Made by a program: the position numbers and the translations under genes. The notes below the pieces were generated by a model that made no database searches, had not been told where the DNA came from, and worked only from the letters and a program-made list of their open reading frames with translations. Of a DNA stretch of 34,594 nucleotides, positions 1 to 11,610 are shown piece by piece; the stretch's first letter is position 1; each line of letters opens with the position of its first letter. Source of the DNA: Myxococcales bacterium (lineage in GTDB: Bacteria; Myxococcota_A; Polyangia; Polyangiales; Ga0077539); NCBI GenBank assembly GCA_030652255.1, contig JAUSAZ010000068.1, forward strand, positions 1 to 34,594. The letters run 5' to 3'.

Positions 1-114
1 AAACCCACGGCAGCCAAGGGAAAGCCCGCGGCGGGCTGGTCACTGTGCCTGGACATCGGACAGGCCGCTTGCGGCCTTCACCTTGGCTGCCGTGGGTTTC
101 AACCCGCGGCAGCC
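1..114. repeat. Three-copy inverted repeat, REP-like
   Basis: Positions 1-19 and 81-99 are perfect inverted copies of AAACCCACGGCAGCCAAGG. The second copy also pairs with a third: GGCTGCCGTGGGTT (85-98) faces AACCCGCGGCAGCC (101-114) with one mismatch and a two-base gap. The middle copy can therefore form either a long-loop stem with the left copy or a tight hairpin with the right one. The left arm starts at the window edge, so the element may continue outside. No coding signal is visible. Confidence 0.8.
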
Positions 115-367
115 GGGCGCGTGAAGTTGTGCGGGTAGCCCAGAGCCGCAGCCTGCAAGCGGTTCGCCCACGAAGAGGGCAACGATGAGATCGGATGATG
201 GGGGTGAGGGCGCGCGGCAGCGGGGAAGGGGCCCGCGAAACAGCGACTTCGGCCTTGCGGGCATCGCCGAGAACATTCCGGGAAGGATCAGCGCGGCAGC
301 CGGGCGCGCGGGTAGCCCGGAAGCCGCAGCCTGCAAGCGGCTTGCGCACGAAGAGGACAACGGCGAG
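107..367 (+). repeat. Two direct copies of a dispersed repeat unit
   Basis: Copy A (107-189) and copy B (294-367) align along their whole length, apart from about 10 extra bases in A and a few substitutions. Both read CGGCAGCCGGGCGCG, then CGGGTAGCCC, then GCCGCAGCCTGCAAGCGG, then CACGAAGAGG and CAACG. Downstream of copy A, 200-240 reads GGGGGTGAGGGC followed by CGGCAGCGGGGAAGGGG. The same blocks recur at the right end of the window (34194-34594). Open frames across this stretch are low-quality and differ between copies, so I treat 1-411 as non-coding repeat DNA. Confidence 0.8.
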
Positions 368-411
368 TTCATGGAGAGGAGCTGGGGGGTGGGGTCACGC
401 CCCGCGGACGG

Positions 412-2910
<2,499 letters not shown>

Positions 2911-4359
2911 TCAGCCGAGCGGGGCGGCCTTCACGGCGGCGCGGCCGTCCTTGACGACCACCGAGAAGCGGGCGCTGCGGCTGCGGGCGCGGGCCACCAC
3001 CTCCGCGCGGCTCTTCTGGAGCGTCGCCGAGAAGCGCTCCCAGGTCACGTCGGCGGCCTCGCCGCACTCCCGGCGGCGCGCCACGAACTGCTCGTACACC
3101 TCGCGCCACTGCCGCTGCTCGTCGGCCTCGTTGAGCGGCAGGCGCTGGTTCATGGGCGTGCCCGGCGCGTCGCCGGGGATGGACAGCAGCGACTCCAGGT
3201 CGTTGACGCTCCGGAGCTTGCCGCCGGAGCGCTCGATCTCGCGCTTCACCACCTCGTCGATGCCGTCGTTGGCGGCCACCGCCACGTCGCGCGCGAAGCC
3301 GTCGAGCAGCAGCGGGTCGACCCGGTTGAGGGGGCCCTTCTGGAGGTCGCGCATCGCCGCGATGAGCTTCTTCTTCTTGCTGTCGTACTCCCAGTAGAAG
3401 AGCGCGAAGCCCACCAGGATGAGCGCCGCCACCCCCCCGAGGATGGGCCCGAGCGGCACCCGCCCCATGTCGTCCTTGGAGGCGCGGAGGAGGAAGTCCG
3501 CGGGCATCGTCGGGAGACCGCGGCCGACGGCGATGCCCGCCCCGACGCTGCCCGGCAGGGCGCCGTAGGACGCCCGCCCGAGGTTGTCCGGCAGGTCGAA
3601 GGACGCCGCGCCGTGGGCGGTCCAGTCGGCCCGCTGGGTGAGCGTGCGCAGCGGGTCGGAGAGGGTTCCCTCGCGCGGCGCCGGCACCGCGCCGGCCTCG
3701 GGCACCGGGGCGTACGCGCCGTAGGTCTGCGTGGCGCCGAAGAGGATCACCGACGCGCCGGGGACGAGCTGCGCGACGTTCTCGACGAAGCGCGCGTGGA
3801 TGGCCATGCCGTGCACCACCGCGCCGACGTAGTAGCGGCCCTCGGAGATGACCGGCCGCGCGGCCATGCGGTACGCCGTACCGGCGATCTCCCAGATGTC
3901 GTCGCGCACGTTGCCCGCGATGGCCCGCTCGACCAGGGGGAGGCCGCCGACGTACTGGCCGACCTCGTTCTCCTGGAGCCCGACGCGCCCGACGACGACG
4001 CCGCGCGGGTCGACCGCGAAGAGCACCTCGCCGCGCAGCGGCCCGAGGCCCTGGTTGAGCTCACGCAGCCGGGTGGTGATGGCCGTGCCGATGGCCGCGG
4101 GCGTGTCGGCGGTGCGCCGGGTGGCGGTCACCATCAGCGCCACGAGGCTGGCGTCGGAGGCCACCGGGCTGATGTCGTCGAGGCGCGTGCGCGCGTCGCG
4201 CCGGAGGAACTCCTCCACGATGCGCCGGTCGCTGTCGACCATGGTCGCCACGTCCGTCGCGCGGTCGTGGTCGTAGGTCTTGCGGGCGAGCGTCATCGCC
4301 GCCACCGAGGCCCCGGCGACCAGCGCCAGCAACACCATCCAGAACCTGGAGAACAACAT
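2911..4359 (-). CDS. MXAN_5187-like two-TM sensor-type membrane protein
   Basis: This is a 482-residue inner-membrane protein. A first membrane segment (about 5-24) and a second (about 302-323) bracket an extracytoplasmic region of roughly 275 residues. That region looks like a Cache-type sensor (LFAVDPRGVVVGRVG, AYRMAARPV). After the second segment come a basic juxtamembrane stretch (DSKKKK) and a cytoplasmic tail. Its last 80 or so residues (REVYEQFVARRRECGE...WERFSATLQKSR...RFSVVVKDGRAAVKA) resemble the C-terminal domain of the myxobacterial MXAN_5187 family, whose function is not known to me. I see no histidine kinase, methyl-accepting or cyclase domain, so any output must go through that tail. 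The start is 18 bases after the upstream stop and is preceded by GAAGCGGAGCGG, so the two genes are probably one operon. Confidence 0.8.
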   Translation of the reverse strand: MLFSRFWMVLLALVAGASVAAMTLARKTYDHDRATDVATMVDSDRRIVEEFLRRDARTRLDDISPVASDASLVALMVTATRRTADTPAAIGTAITTRLRELNQGLGPLRGEVLFAVDPRGVVVGRVGLQENEVGQYVGGLPLVERAIAGNVRDDIWEIAGTAYRMAARPVISEGRYYVGAVVHGMAIHARFVENVAQLVPGASVILFGATQTYGAYAPVPEAGAVPAPREGTLSDPLRTLTQRADWTAHGAASFDLPDNLGRASYGALPGSVGAGIAVGRGLPTMPADFLLRASKDDMGRVPLGPILGGVAALILVGFALFYWEYDSKKKKLIAAMRDLQKGPLNRVDPLLLDGFARDVAVAANDGIDEVVKREIERSGGKLRSVNDLESLLSIPGDAPGTPMNQRLPLNEADEQRQWREVYEQFVARRRECGEAADVTWERFSATLQKSRAEVVARARSRSARFSVVVKDGRAAVKAAPLG

Positions 4360-4377
4360 CGCCGACCGCTCCGCTTC

Positions 4378-5163
4378 TCAGTGATCCCGACGCCGGTGGT
4401 GGTTGTTGTCCGCGGGCGCCGCCGCGGGCGCCGCGGGCGCCCCGGGGGCCGCGCCGAGGGGGAGCGTCACGGTGGCCTCGCGCCCCGCGACGGTGACCTC
4501 CGCCGAGCCCCGCTCGACGCCCTCGTAGTAGGCCTTCACGGTGTACGAGCCGTCGTCGAGCGCGGCGGCGAAGGCCCCCGCCCGGTCGGCCGCGAGCACC
4601 CTCCCCTGCCCCGGCCCGGCGACCAGCCAGCACCGGAAGGTGGGCTGCCGCAGGTCGCGCAGCTCGTAGGTTCCGGCGGCGGGCAGGGCCACCTGGCGGC
4701 GCGTGCGCGCGGCCGTGAGCTCGGCGGGCACCACCCGCTCGTCGGCCCCCTGGCGCACCACGTAGAACTCGTGGCCCAGCAGGTCTCGATTGTCGATGGT
4801 GAGCGTGGTGCCGGGCGAGAGCAGCACCGTCCCGGGCCGGCACCGGCCGCCCTCCACGGGCACCGTCACGGGCTGCCGCGACTCCGCCACGCCCGCGCCG
4901 GTGAGCACGATCGCGACGTCGCGCTCGACGTTGGCCCTCGGCGCCGAGAGGGGGAGCGCCCCGTTGGGGACCTCCCAGAAGGCCCCGCGCCACCGCGCCG
5001 GCGTCGCCCGGGGCGACGGGGTGAGCGCGTCGGCGCCCGCCAGCGTGCCGCGGACCTCGTGCGCGAAGGCCGAGCCCGTCGCGACGCATACCAGCGCGGT
5101 AAGAAGCACCCACCGACGCGACCCCGGAGACCACCGCCTTGCCATCACGCGCGCATGGGACAC
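4378..5163 (-). CDS. Secreted protein with cupredoxin-like and carboxypeptidase-regulatory-like folds
   Basis: The 261-residue product has a Sec signal peptide (hydrophobic core WVLLTALVCVATGSAFA, likely cut before HEVRG). The mature part has two beta-rich pieces. The first (LSPGTTLTIDNRDLLGHEFYVV) resembles the plastocyanin-like pattern in which a small ligand replaces copper. The second (AAALDDGSYTVKAYYEGVERGSAEVTVAGREATVTLPL) resembles a carboxypeptidase regulatory or Ig-like domain. An Ala/Pro-rich tail ends in NNHHRRRDH. These assignments rest on pattern only. The protein is probably periplasmic or surface-exposed. It is followed after 18 bases by the MXAN_5187-like sensor gene, so it may supply a partner or ligand-binding subunit, which is inference. 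ATGs at 5163 and 5145 both give a usable signal peptide. Confidence 0.75.
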   Translation of the reverse strand: MSHARVMARRWSPGSRRWVLLTALVCVATGSAFAHEVRGTLAGADALTPSPRATPARWRGAFWEVPNGALPLSAPRANVERDVAIVLTGAGVAESRQPVTVPVEGGRCRPGTVLLSPGTTLTIDNRDLLGHEFYVVRQGADERVVPAELTAARTRRQVALPAAGTYELRDLRQPTFRCWLVAGPGQGRVLAADRAGAFAAALDDGSYTVKAYYEGVERGSAEVTVAGREATVTLPLGAAPGAPAAPAAAPADNNHHRRRDH

Positions 5164-5206
5164 CGTTCACCGCGACGGCGTCAATCGACGAGTGGGCGGC
5201 GACGGA

Positions 5207-6130
5207 CTACAGGCTGCCGAGGCCGCGGGCGAGGGTCTCGATGTCGGCCCGGCGCACCTGCTCGACGGCCAGCGCGGGGAGCATCACCTTGCTGCCGGGG
5301 AGCTTCGCGAGGCGCTCGATCATCGTGCGCTGGAGGGCCTCGCGGCGGGCGCGGGAGAGCCCCACGCGGGCGACGCCTTCGAGGGCCGAGGCGCGGGCGA
5401 GCACCTCGGCGGCGGCGCGCGCGGGCTCGACCCCGGTCTTGAAGAGCGGCGTGAGCACCTGGTTGATGACCAGCTTGGCCATCGGGAGCTGGAGCTCGCC
5501 GGTGAGCCGGGGGATGAGCTCTTCGGTCTCCGCGGTGGGCATCTCCTCGGCGAGGGTGACCACCACCATGCCCGACTGCCGCGGGTCGCGCATGATGGCG
5601 AGGCCCTCCTCGGCCTCGCGGCGCAGGAGCCCGATGGGGGCCACGGTGGTGATCACCTGCGGCACGCGGAGCATCTGGAGCCCGTGCCCCGTGGCGGGCG
5701 CGTCGAGGATGACCAGGTCGTAGACGGGGCGGCCGTTCTCCTGCTGCTTGACGTGGTAGAGCGTCTTGCCGAGCATGGCCCACGCGTCCATCCCGGGGAC
5801 GGCGCGGAGGAAGCCCTTCACGGCGCGGTTGTCCATCACCGCCTTGTAGAGGGCGCGCACCTTCAGGATCATCATCCCGTACTCGTCGAGGCACGTCTCG
5901 GGGTCGAGGTTGACGGCGTCGATGTTGGGGAGGATCTGCGCGATCTCGCTGGTGATGAACTGCGACTCCAGCATCGAGCTCATGCGCTCGCGGGCCTGGG
6001 ACATCGCCACGAGCACGCGCTTGCCGCGGGAGGCCGCGAGCACCGCCAGGGAGGCGGCGACGGTGGTCTTGCCAGTGCCGCCCTTGCCGATGACGGCGAG
6101 GAAGCGTCGGTCGAGGAGGTCAGACGCCAT
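5207..6130 (-). CDS. ArsA/Get3-type P-loop ATPase
   Basis: This is a 307-residue SIMIBI-class ATPase. The deviant Walker A is GKGGTGKTT (about 15-23). DLVILDAPATGHGLQML is the switch II region (DxPPTGH in the family, here DAPATGH). Family members pump or deliver metalloids (ArsA) or handle tail-anchored proteins (Get3). Myxobacteria carry several ArsA-like genes of unknown role, often as pairs. Only one is present here. No ArsB/ArsR gene or Cys triad is nearby, so arsenite transport is not supported. A tail-anchored-like small protein is encoded far away (23992-24204), and any link is speculative. The ATG at 6130 follows a -10-like TAGCAC by 12 bases with no ribosome site, suggesting a leaderless transcript. 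Confidence 0.88.
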   Translation of the reverse strand: MASDLLDRRFLAVIGKGGTGKTTVAASLAVLAASRGKRVLVAMSQARERMSSMLESQFITSEIAQILPNIDAVNLDPETCLDEYGMMILKVRALYKAVMDNRAVKGFLRAVPGMDAWAMLGKTLYHVKQQENGRPVYDLVILDAPATGHGLQMLRVPQVITTVAPIGLLRREAEEGLAIMRDPRQSGMVVVTLAEEMPTAETEELIPRLTGELQLPMAKLVINQVLTPLFKTGVEPARAAAEVLARASALEGVARVGLSRARREALQRTMIERLAKLPGSKVMLPALAVEQVRRADIETLARGLGSL

Positions 6131-6142
6131 GCGTGGTGACCC

Positions 6143-6172
6143 GTGCTAGCGCGAGCATCGGGCGTGACGCAA
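6143..6172 (-). promoter_or_regulatory. Predicted promoter of the ArsA-like gene
   Basis: On the minus strand, TTGCGT (6172-6167) and TAGCAC (6148-6143) are separated by 18 bases. The -10 hexamer ends 12 bases before the ATG at 6130. A start site 6-8 bases downstream would leave a leader of about 5 bases, too short for a ribosome site. No GGAGG is present. Confidence 0.55.
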
Positions 6173-6180
6173 GCAGCGAC

Positions 6181-7419
6181 TCAGCGCCGGCGGCGCCGGA
6201 CGACGCCCGCGGCGAGGCCCAGCGCGAGGAGACCGGCGAGGCCCCGCGGGGCGCGCGCCCCAGGAGAGGCGGAGCACTCCAGGCCCCGGGACGACGAGGT
6301 GGCGTCGGTGCCGCTGTAGAAGCCGTCGTCGGTGGCGCAGGGCGGGCGGTTGACCAGCACCCCGGCCTGGAAGGAGGGCTGCAGCTCGACGGCCGAGGCG
6401 GAGGCCTGGAGCTGGAGGTCGCGGTCGAGCGCGGAGGCCGGGAGGTCGGCCCGGAGGCGGGTGATCCACGGGCGCGACAGGCCGCGGACGGCGACGCCCC
6501 AGTCAGCGAATGTGTCGGCGTCGCGGGTGAAGTTGTTACCGATGGCGCCGGCGGAGAGCGCGGCCTCGGTGACCCAGGCCCGACCGCCCGACGGCGCGAT
6601 GGCCGCGCGGAACATCGCCGCGTAGTTGCTGCTGTTGGTGTTGTAGTCCCAGGAGACGCGGGCGCGGTCGACGAGGGCGTTGGGGAAGTTCATGGCCTCG
6701 GAGCGCCCTTCGCTGAAGACGAAGAGGGAGACGCCGACCTTGTCGGCGATGCCCGCGGCGACCATGCGCAGCGGGAGCACCGGCGAGGGGGTGGAGAAGC
6801 GCACCCGCACGGGCTGCATGGCCTGGATGCCCTCGCCGGGGCGAAGGCGCAGCGCGATGAAGTCCATGCGCAGGTCGGTGTAGTGCCGGATGACGGGCTC
6901 GATGCTGGCGGGGATGGCGTAGTTGTTGGCGCGCAGCCAGGTGGAGAGCGCGTCGGCGTCGGAGCTGCGCAGGGTGACCGTCTGGTAGGGGCCGACGATG
7001 GCGGTGCTCAGGATCTGGACGCCCCCGCCGCTCTCGAAGCGGTTGGCCGTGGCGGAGTCGCTGGCGAAGAGGCCGCCGCGGCCGGCGCCCGGGCAGACGA
7101 GCGCGGGCGCGGTGACGGTGGGCGCGGTGAGCTGGGTGAGGGTGTCGAAGAAGGTGCCGCTGGCGAGCTCGACGGTGGCGTCGCCCTGCACCGGGAGCAC
7201 CCAGGAGAAGTCCTCCGGGCGGCCCGAGTAACGGATCTGGTCCCAGAGCACGGACTCGCTGGCGTGCAGGGCCATCACCATGAGGTGATCGGTGACCACC
7301 TGGTTGGTCTCGCTCGGGGCGAAGCACCCGCCGCACGCGTCGGCGACGCCGCTGGAGAGGGTCGGCAGCCCGAGGGCGGCGACGAGCAGGAGCGAGCGGG
7401 TCCAGGGGGTGGGCTTCAT
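6181..7419 (-). CDS. DUF2330 secreted protein with MYXO-CTERM-like tail
   Basis: The 412-residue product begins with a signal peptide (RSLLLVAALGLPTLSSGVADA) cut just before CGGCF. The next stretch (ACGGCFAPSETNQVVTDHLMVMAL, then WDQIRYSGRPEDFSWVLPVQ) is the hallmark of the DUF2330 family. Those proteins are exported, of unknown function, and common in myxobacteria and planctomycetes. The extreme C terminus has a Cys (GLECSASPG), a hydrophobic run (GLAGLLALGLAAGVV) and RRRRR. That is the tripartite layout of MYXO-CTERM sorting signals, processed in myxobacteria before surface anchoring. I infer a surface-displayed protein. The start has AGAGGATC about 8-10 bases upstream, so it is ribosome-site led, unlike the next gene. 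The gap to the ArsA-like gene is 50 bases and holds that gene's own promoter. Confidence 0.87.
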   Translation of the reverse strand: MKPTPWTRSLLLVAALGLPTLSSGVADACGGCFAPSETNQVVTDHLMVMALHASESVLWDQIRYSGRPEDFSWVLPVQGDATVELASGTFFDTLTQLTAPTVTAPALVCPGAGRGGLFASDSATANRFESGGGVQILSTAIVGPYQTVTLRSSDADALSTWLRANNYAIPASIEPVIRHYTDLRMDFIALRLRPGEGIQAMQPVRVRFSTPSPVLPLRMVAAGIADKVGVSLFVFSEGRSEAMNFPNALVDRARVSWDYNTNSSNYAAMFRAAIAPSGGRAWVTEAALSAGAIGNNFTRDADTFADWGVAVRGLSRPWITRLRADLPASALDRDLQLQASASAVELQPSFQAGVLVNRPPCATDDGFYSGTDATSSSRGLECSASPGARAPRGLAGLLALGLAAGVVRRRRR

Positions 7420-7584
7420 GGAGTGATCCTCTGGTGCAATGGATGCTCCAGGCCCGAGGAAAACTCAAACGCGCGGGAATCAGCGGGATGACGGGGAGGT
7501 AGGGGGCTGCGGCGGGGTGTGCCATCCCCGCACGGGCGCGTGCCGCGGGGGCCCAGGAGCCCGCCGCGGCACCGGGGCGTCAGG

Positions 7585-8061
7585 TCAGCGGCGCCAGGCC
7601 GCGTTGGCCTGCATGCGCCCGAAGCGCGCGCGGCTCATGGCGTCGCGGCGGGCCCGGATCTCGGCGACGCGCTGGGCCTCGATGCGAGCGGCCTCGATGC
7701 GCAGGGCCTCCTGGCGCGCGGCCTCGGCGCGCATCGCCTGGGCCCGGTTGTAGCGGGCCGGGTACACCGGGGCGTGGCCGTAGACCGGCTGCACGGCGGG
7801 GCGCACGAACACGGGCTGCGCGACGGGCTGCGCGCAGGCGACGGGCTGCGCGACGGGCTGCGCGTAGGCCACGGTCTGCCCGTGGGAGGGGTAGGCGACG
7901 GGCTGCGCGTAGACGACGGGCCGCGTGGTCTGGAGCTGCACGGCGGGGCGCACCTGCACGCCGGCGCGGAAGGTCTGCGCGTCGGCGTCGGAGGACGCGA
8001 GGCCGAGGGTGGCGAAGAGGGCGGCGAGGGCGGTACCGAAGACGAAGCGGGGAGAGTTCAT
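7585..8061 (-). CDS. Small secreted repeat protein, function unknown
   Basis: The 158-residue product has a clear signal peptide (VFGTALAALFATLGLASSDADA, cut before QTFRAG). A middle section holds short degenerate repeats built on AQPVAYP / YAQPVAQPV / AQPVACAQPV. The C-terminal third is basic and Ala/Arg/Glu-rich (MRAEAARQEALRIEAARIEA), probably one helix. Val-Gln-Pro repeats plus a charged helix suggest a periplasmic or envelope structural protein. I know of no named family. GGAGG lies five bases before the ATG. It shares the minus strand with the DUF2330 gene but sits about 165 bases upstream of it. Repeat length may vary between strains. Confidence 0.72.
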   Translation of the reverse strand: MNSPRFVFGTALAALFATLGLASSDADAQTFRAGVQVRPAVQLQTTRPVVYAQPVAYPSHGQTVAYAQPVAQPVACAQPVAQPVFVRPAVQPVYGHAPVYPARYNRAQAMRAEAARQEALRIEAARIEAQRVAEIRARRDAMSRARFGRMQANAAWRR

Positions 8062-8229
8062 GTGGGCCTCCGTTGTTGCGCTGGGGACATCACCTTCGAC
8101 GCCGCGCCCCGCGCCCTCCCTACGGCCCCGTGAGATTTTTCTCTGGGCGCCCTCCCCTCAGCCCCCACTGCGGCGGGCGGCAGGGCCGCGGAAGTGACCA
8201 GACACTCCCCGTCCCGGCCCGACGTGGTC

Positions 8230-8235
8230 TATAGC
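8230..8235 (+). promoter_or_regulatory. Predicted -10 element of xseA
   Basis: TATAGC sits 12 bases before the ATG at 8248. No convincing -35 or ribosome site is visible. The wider gap 8062-8247 separates divergent genes and holds nothing else I recognise, apart from a short GAGA/TCTC hairpin around a T run near 8130-8143. Confidence 0.5.
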
Positions 8236-8247
8236 TCCGGCGCCCCG

Positions 8248-9669
8248 ATGAACGACGTCCTCCGCCCCGTGACCACCGCGCCCAGGCCGCTGTCGGTGAG
8301 CGAGTTCAACCGCACCGCGCGCGACACCCTGGAGCAGCGCTTCGCCGCCCCGATCTGGATCGAAGGGGAGATCTCGTCGGCCAAGCTGGTCGCCTCGGGT
8401 CACCTGTACTTCGAGCTCAAGGACGAGCGCGAAGACGCCCGCCTCGCGTGCGTCATGTGGAAGGGCAGCCTCGCCCGCGCGAAGGCGAAGATGACCGTCG
8501 GGGAGAAGATCCTCCTGCGCGGCAAGCCCACCATCTACAACCCCCGCGGCACCTTCCAGTTCGTGGGCGACGCCTCCGCCGCCGCGGGCGCCGGGGCCGC
8601 CGCCGCCGCCCTCGAGGCGCTCAAGGAGAAGCTCCGCGCCGAAGGGCTCTTCGACGACGAGCGCAAGCGCCCGCTCCCGCGCTTCCCGCGGGTCATTGGC
8701 GTGGTCACCAGCCCCTCCGGCGCCGCCCTCCAGGACATCCTCAAGGAGCTCTTCCGCCGCTGGCCCGTGCGCGTGGTGGTCTCGCCCACGCTGGTGCAGG
8801 GCGCCGAGGCCCCGGCGCAGATCGCCCGCGCCATCGCCCTGGTGCAGCGCATCCGCTCGCTCGACGTGCTCATCGTGGGCCGCGGCGGCGGGGCCAGCGA
8901 AGACCTCGCGGCCTTCAACGACGAGCGCGTCGCGCGGGCCATCGCGACCTGCCGCGTGCCCGTGGTCTCCGCCGTGGGCCACCAGGTCGACCACACCCTG
9001 GCCGACCTCGTGGCCGACCTGCGCGCCGCCACGCCCACCGCCGCCGCCACGCTCTGCACCCCGGAGCTCGACGACGAGCGCGACCGACTGGAGGACTTCC
9101 GCCGCCGGCTGCGCAGCGCGCTCTCGGGCAAGATCGCCGCGCTCAACCTCCGGCTGCACAAGCTCCAGCCGAGGGACCCTCGCCGCGCCCTCGCGGCCTC
9201 GCGGCAGCGCCTCGACGAGCTCATCGAGCGCGCCGAGCAGGCCCTGCGCCGGCGCCTCGTGGCCCGGCGCCGCGCCCTCGCCCAGCTCGACGTCTCGCTC
9301 CAGGGCAGCCACCCCCGGGTGCGCCTCACGCGCGACCGCGCCGCCCTCGACCGCCTCGGCGCACGGCTGCTGCCCGCGCTGCGCCGACGGCACCAGCTCC
9401 ACGCCCAGCGCCTCGTCGACCTCCAGGGCCGGCTCGAGCGCGGCTCGCGCAAGGTGCTCGATCGCCGCGCCCACGCGCTGGGGCTCGCGGCGGGGAAGCT
9501 CGACGCGATGTCCCCGCTGAAGATCCTGGAGCGGGGCTACGGCGTGGCGCTGCACGAGGGGCGCGCGCTCATCGACGCCAGCACCGTGGCGCCGGGCGAC
9601 ACCATCCACCTGCGGCTGCACCGCGGCGCGCTCGACGCCACCATCACCCGCACCGAACCCGGGACGTGA
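8248..9669 (+). CDS. xseA: Exodeoxyribonuclease VII large subunit
   Basis: This is the catalytic subunit of exonuclease VII, which degrades single-stranded DNA to acid-soluble oligonucleotides in mismatch and damage repair. From the ATG at 8248 the protein has 473 residues, close to the roughly 450 usual for the family. The N-terminal OB-fold (LSVSEFNRTARDTLEQRF, IWIEGEISSAKLVASGHLYF) is followed by the catalytic domain. Its motifs are VIGVVTSPSGAALQDIL, IVGRGGGASEDLAAFNDE and VSAVGHQVDHTLADLVADL. A long Arg-rich helical region follows, then the C-terminal ILERGYGVAL. An in-frame start at 8194 would add 18 residues, but the TATAGC element favours 8248. The small subunit gene xseB is not in this window. 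The stop overlaps the aroE start. Confidence 0.95.
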   Translation: MNDVLRPVTTAPRPLSVSEFNRTARDTLEQRFAAPIWIEGEISSAKLVASGHLYFELKDEREDARLACVMWKGSLARAKAKMTVGEKILLRGKPTIYNPRGTFQFVGDASAAAGAGAAAAALEALKEKLRAEGLFDDERKRPLPRFPRVIGVVTSPSGAALQDILKELFRRWPVRVVVSPTLVQGAEAPAQIARAIALVQRIRSLDVLIVGRGGGASEDLAAFNDERVARAIATCRVPVVSAVGHQVDHTLADLVADLRAATPTAAATLCTPELDDERDRLEDFRRRLRSALSGKIAALNLRLHKLQPRDPRRALAASRQRLDELIERAEQALRRRLVARRRALAQLDVSLQGSHPRVRLTRDRAALDRLGARLLPALRRRHQLHAQRLVDLQGRLERGSRKVLDRRAHALGLAAGKLDAMSPLKILERGYGVALHEGRALIDASTVAPGDTIHLRLHRGALDATITRTEPGT

Positions 9670-10484
9670 CCGCGCGGATCGCCCTCATCGGGCACCCGGT
9701 GGCCCACTCGCGCTCGCCCGACATGATGGCCGCGGCCTTCCGCGCGCTCGGCCTCGACGCCGCCTATGAGCGCCGGGACACGCCCCCGGGATCGCTCGAC
9801 GCCACCCTCGCGGCGCTCTGGGACGACGGGTACCTCGGGGCCAACGTCACGGTGCCGTGGAAGGCCGCGGTGCGCGACGCCCTCGCCTCCGTCGACGAGC
9901 TCGCCCGGCGCTGCGGCGCGGTGAACACCCTGGTGCGCGCGGCGGATGGCTTCCACGGGATCAATACCGACGCCCCGGGCTTCAACCGCGCCCTCGCCGA
10001 GGCCGGGGTCGCGCTCGCGGGGCAGCGCGTGGTGGTGATCGGCGCGGGCGGCGCGGCGCGCGCGGTGGTGATCGCCGCGGAGATGGCCGGCGCGGAGCGG
10101 GTGACGGTGCTCGCGCGCGACGCGACGAGGGCCCGGGCGCTGGGCACGGCAGCGGCGGCCTTCGGGGCGGGCGAGGCGCAGGCCGCGGTCGCCGACGCGA
10201 CGCTCCTGGTGCAGGCGACGCCGTGCGGGATGACGGGCGGTCCGCCGGGCGAGGCCGTGGTCGCGGCGGTCGGGCTCGCCCGCTGCGCGCCGGGCGCCCT
10301 CGCCGTCGACCTCGTGTACGCGCCCCGGGAGACGGTGTGGATGCGCGCGGCGAGCGCGGCGGGCCTGCGGGTGCTCGATGGGGTCGGCGTAGGGATGCTG
10401 GTGCACCAGGGCGCAGAAGCCTTCGAGCGGTGGTTCGGGGGGAAGGCCCCGGTGGCCGTGATGCGCGCCGCGGTGGCGCGCTGA
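9666..10484 (+). CDS. aroE: Shikimate dehydrogenase
   Basis: The enzyme reduces 3-dehydroshikimate to shikimate with NADPH in the chorismate pathway. The 272-residue protein has PVAHSRSPDMM at the substrate site, NVTVPWK with the catalytic lysine, and GAVNTL and NTDAPGF. These are followed by the nucleotide-binding loop GAGGAARAV and the closing DGVGVGMLVHQGAEAFERWF. The usual NATxxGM reads QATPCGM here. The start is a GTG inside GTGA, overlapping the xseA stop (9667-9669) by four bases. Translation is therefore probably coupled. The upstream part of this frame runs inside xseA and is not coding. Pairing xseA with aroE is not a functional module I recognise. It may just be shared transcription. 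Confidence 0.94.
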   Translation: MTARIALIGHPVAHSRSPDMMAAAFRALGLDAAYERRDTPPGSLDATLAALWDDGYLGANVTVPWKAAVRDALASVDELARRCGAVNTLVRAADGFHGINTDAPGFNRALAEAGVALAGQRVVVIGAGGAARAVVIAAEMAGAERVTVLARDATRARALGTAAAAFGAGEAQAAVADATLLVQATPCGMTGGPPGEAVVAAVGLARCAPGALAVDLVYAPRETVWMRAASAAGLRVLDGVGVGMLVHQGAEAFERWFGGKAPVAVMRAAVAR

Positions 10485-10497
10485 CCACCCCGGGGCA

Positions 10498-10503
10498 TAG
10501 ACT
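10498..10503 (+). promoter_or_regulatory. Predicted -10 element of Ser/Thr kinase gene
   Basis: TAGACT ends 12 bases before the ATG at 10516, in the 31-base gap after aroE. No ribosome site and no good -35 are seen. It matches the short-leader pattern of other genes here. Confidence 0.45.
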
Positions 10504-10515
10504 CCCGCGGTTCGA

Positions 10516-11610
<1,095 letters not shown>

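Noticed and set aside
5207..6130. Arsenite-resistance locus
   Set aside because: Only an ArsA-type ATPase is present. No pump, reductase or ArsR gene, and no arsenite-binding Cys triad is visible.
8448..9665. N-terminal extension of aroE into xseA
   Set aside because: The extension is Arg/Pro-rich noise in a second frame of xseA. The protein proper starts at the GTG in GTGA.
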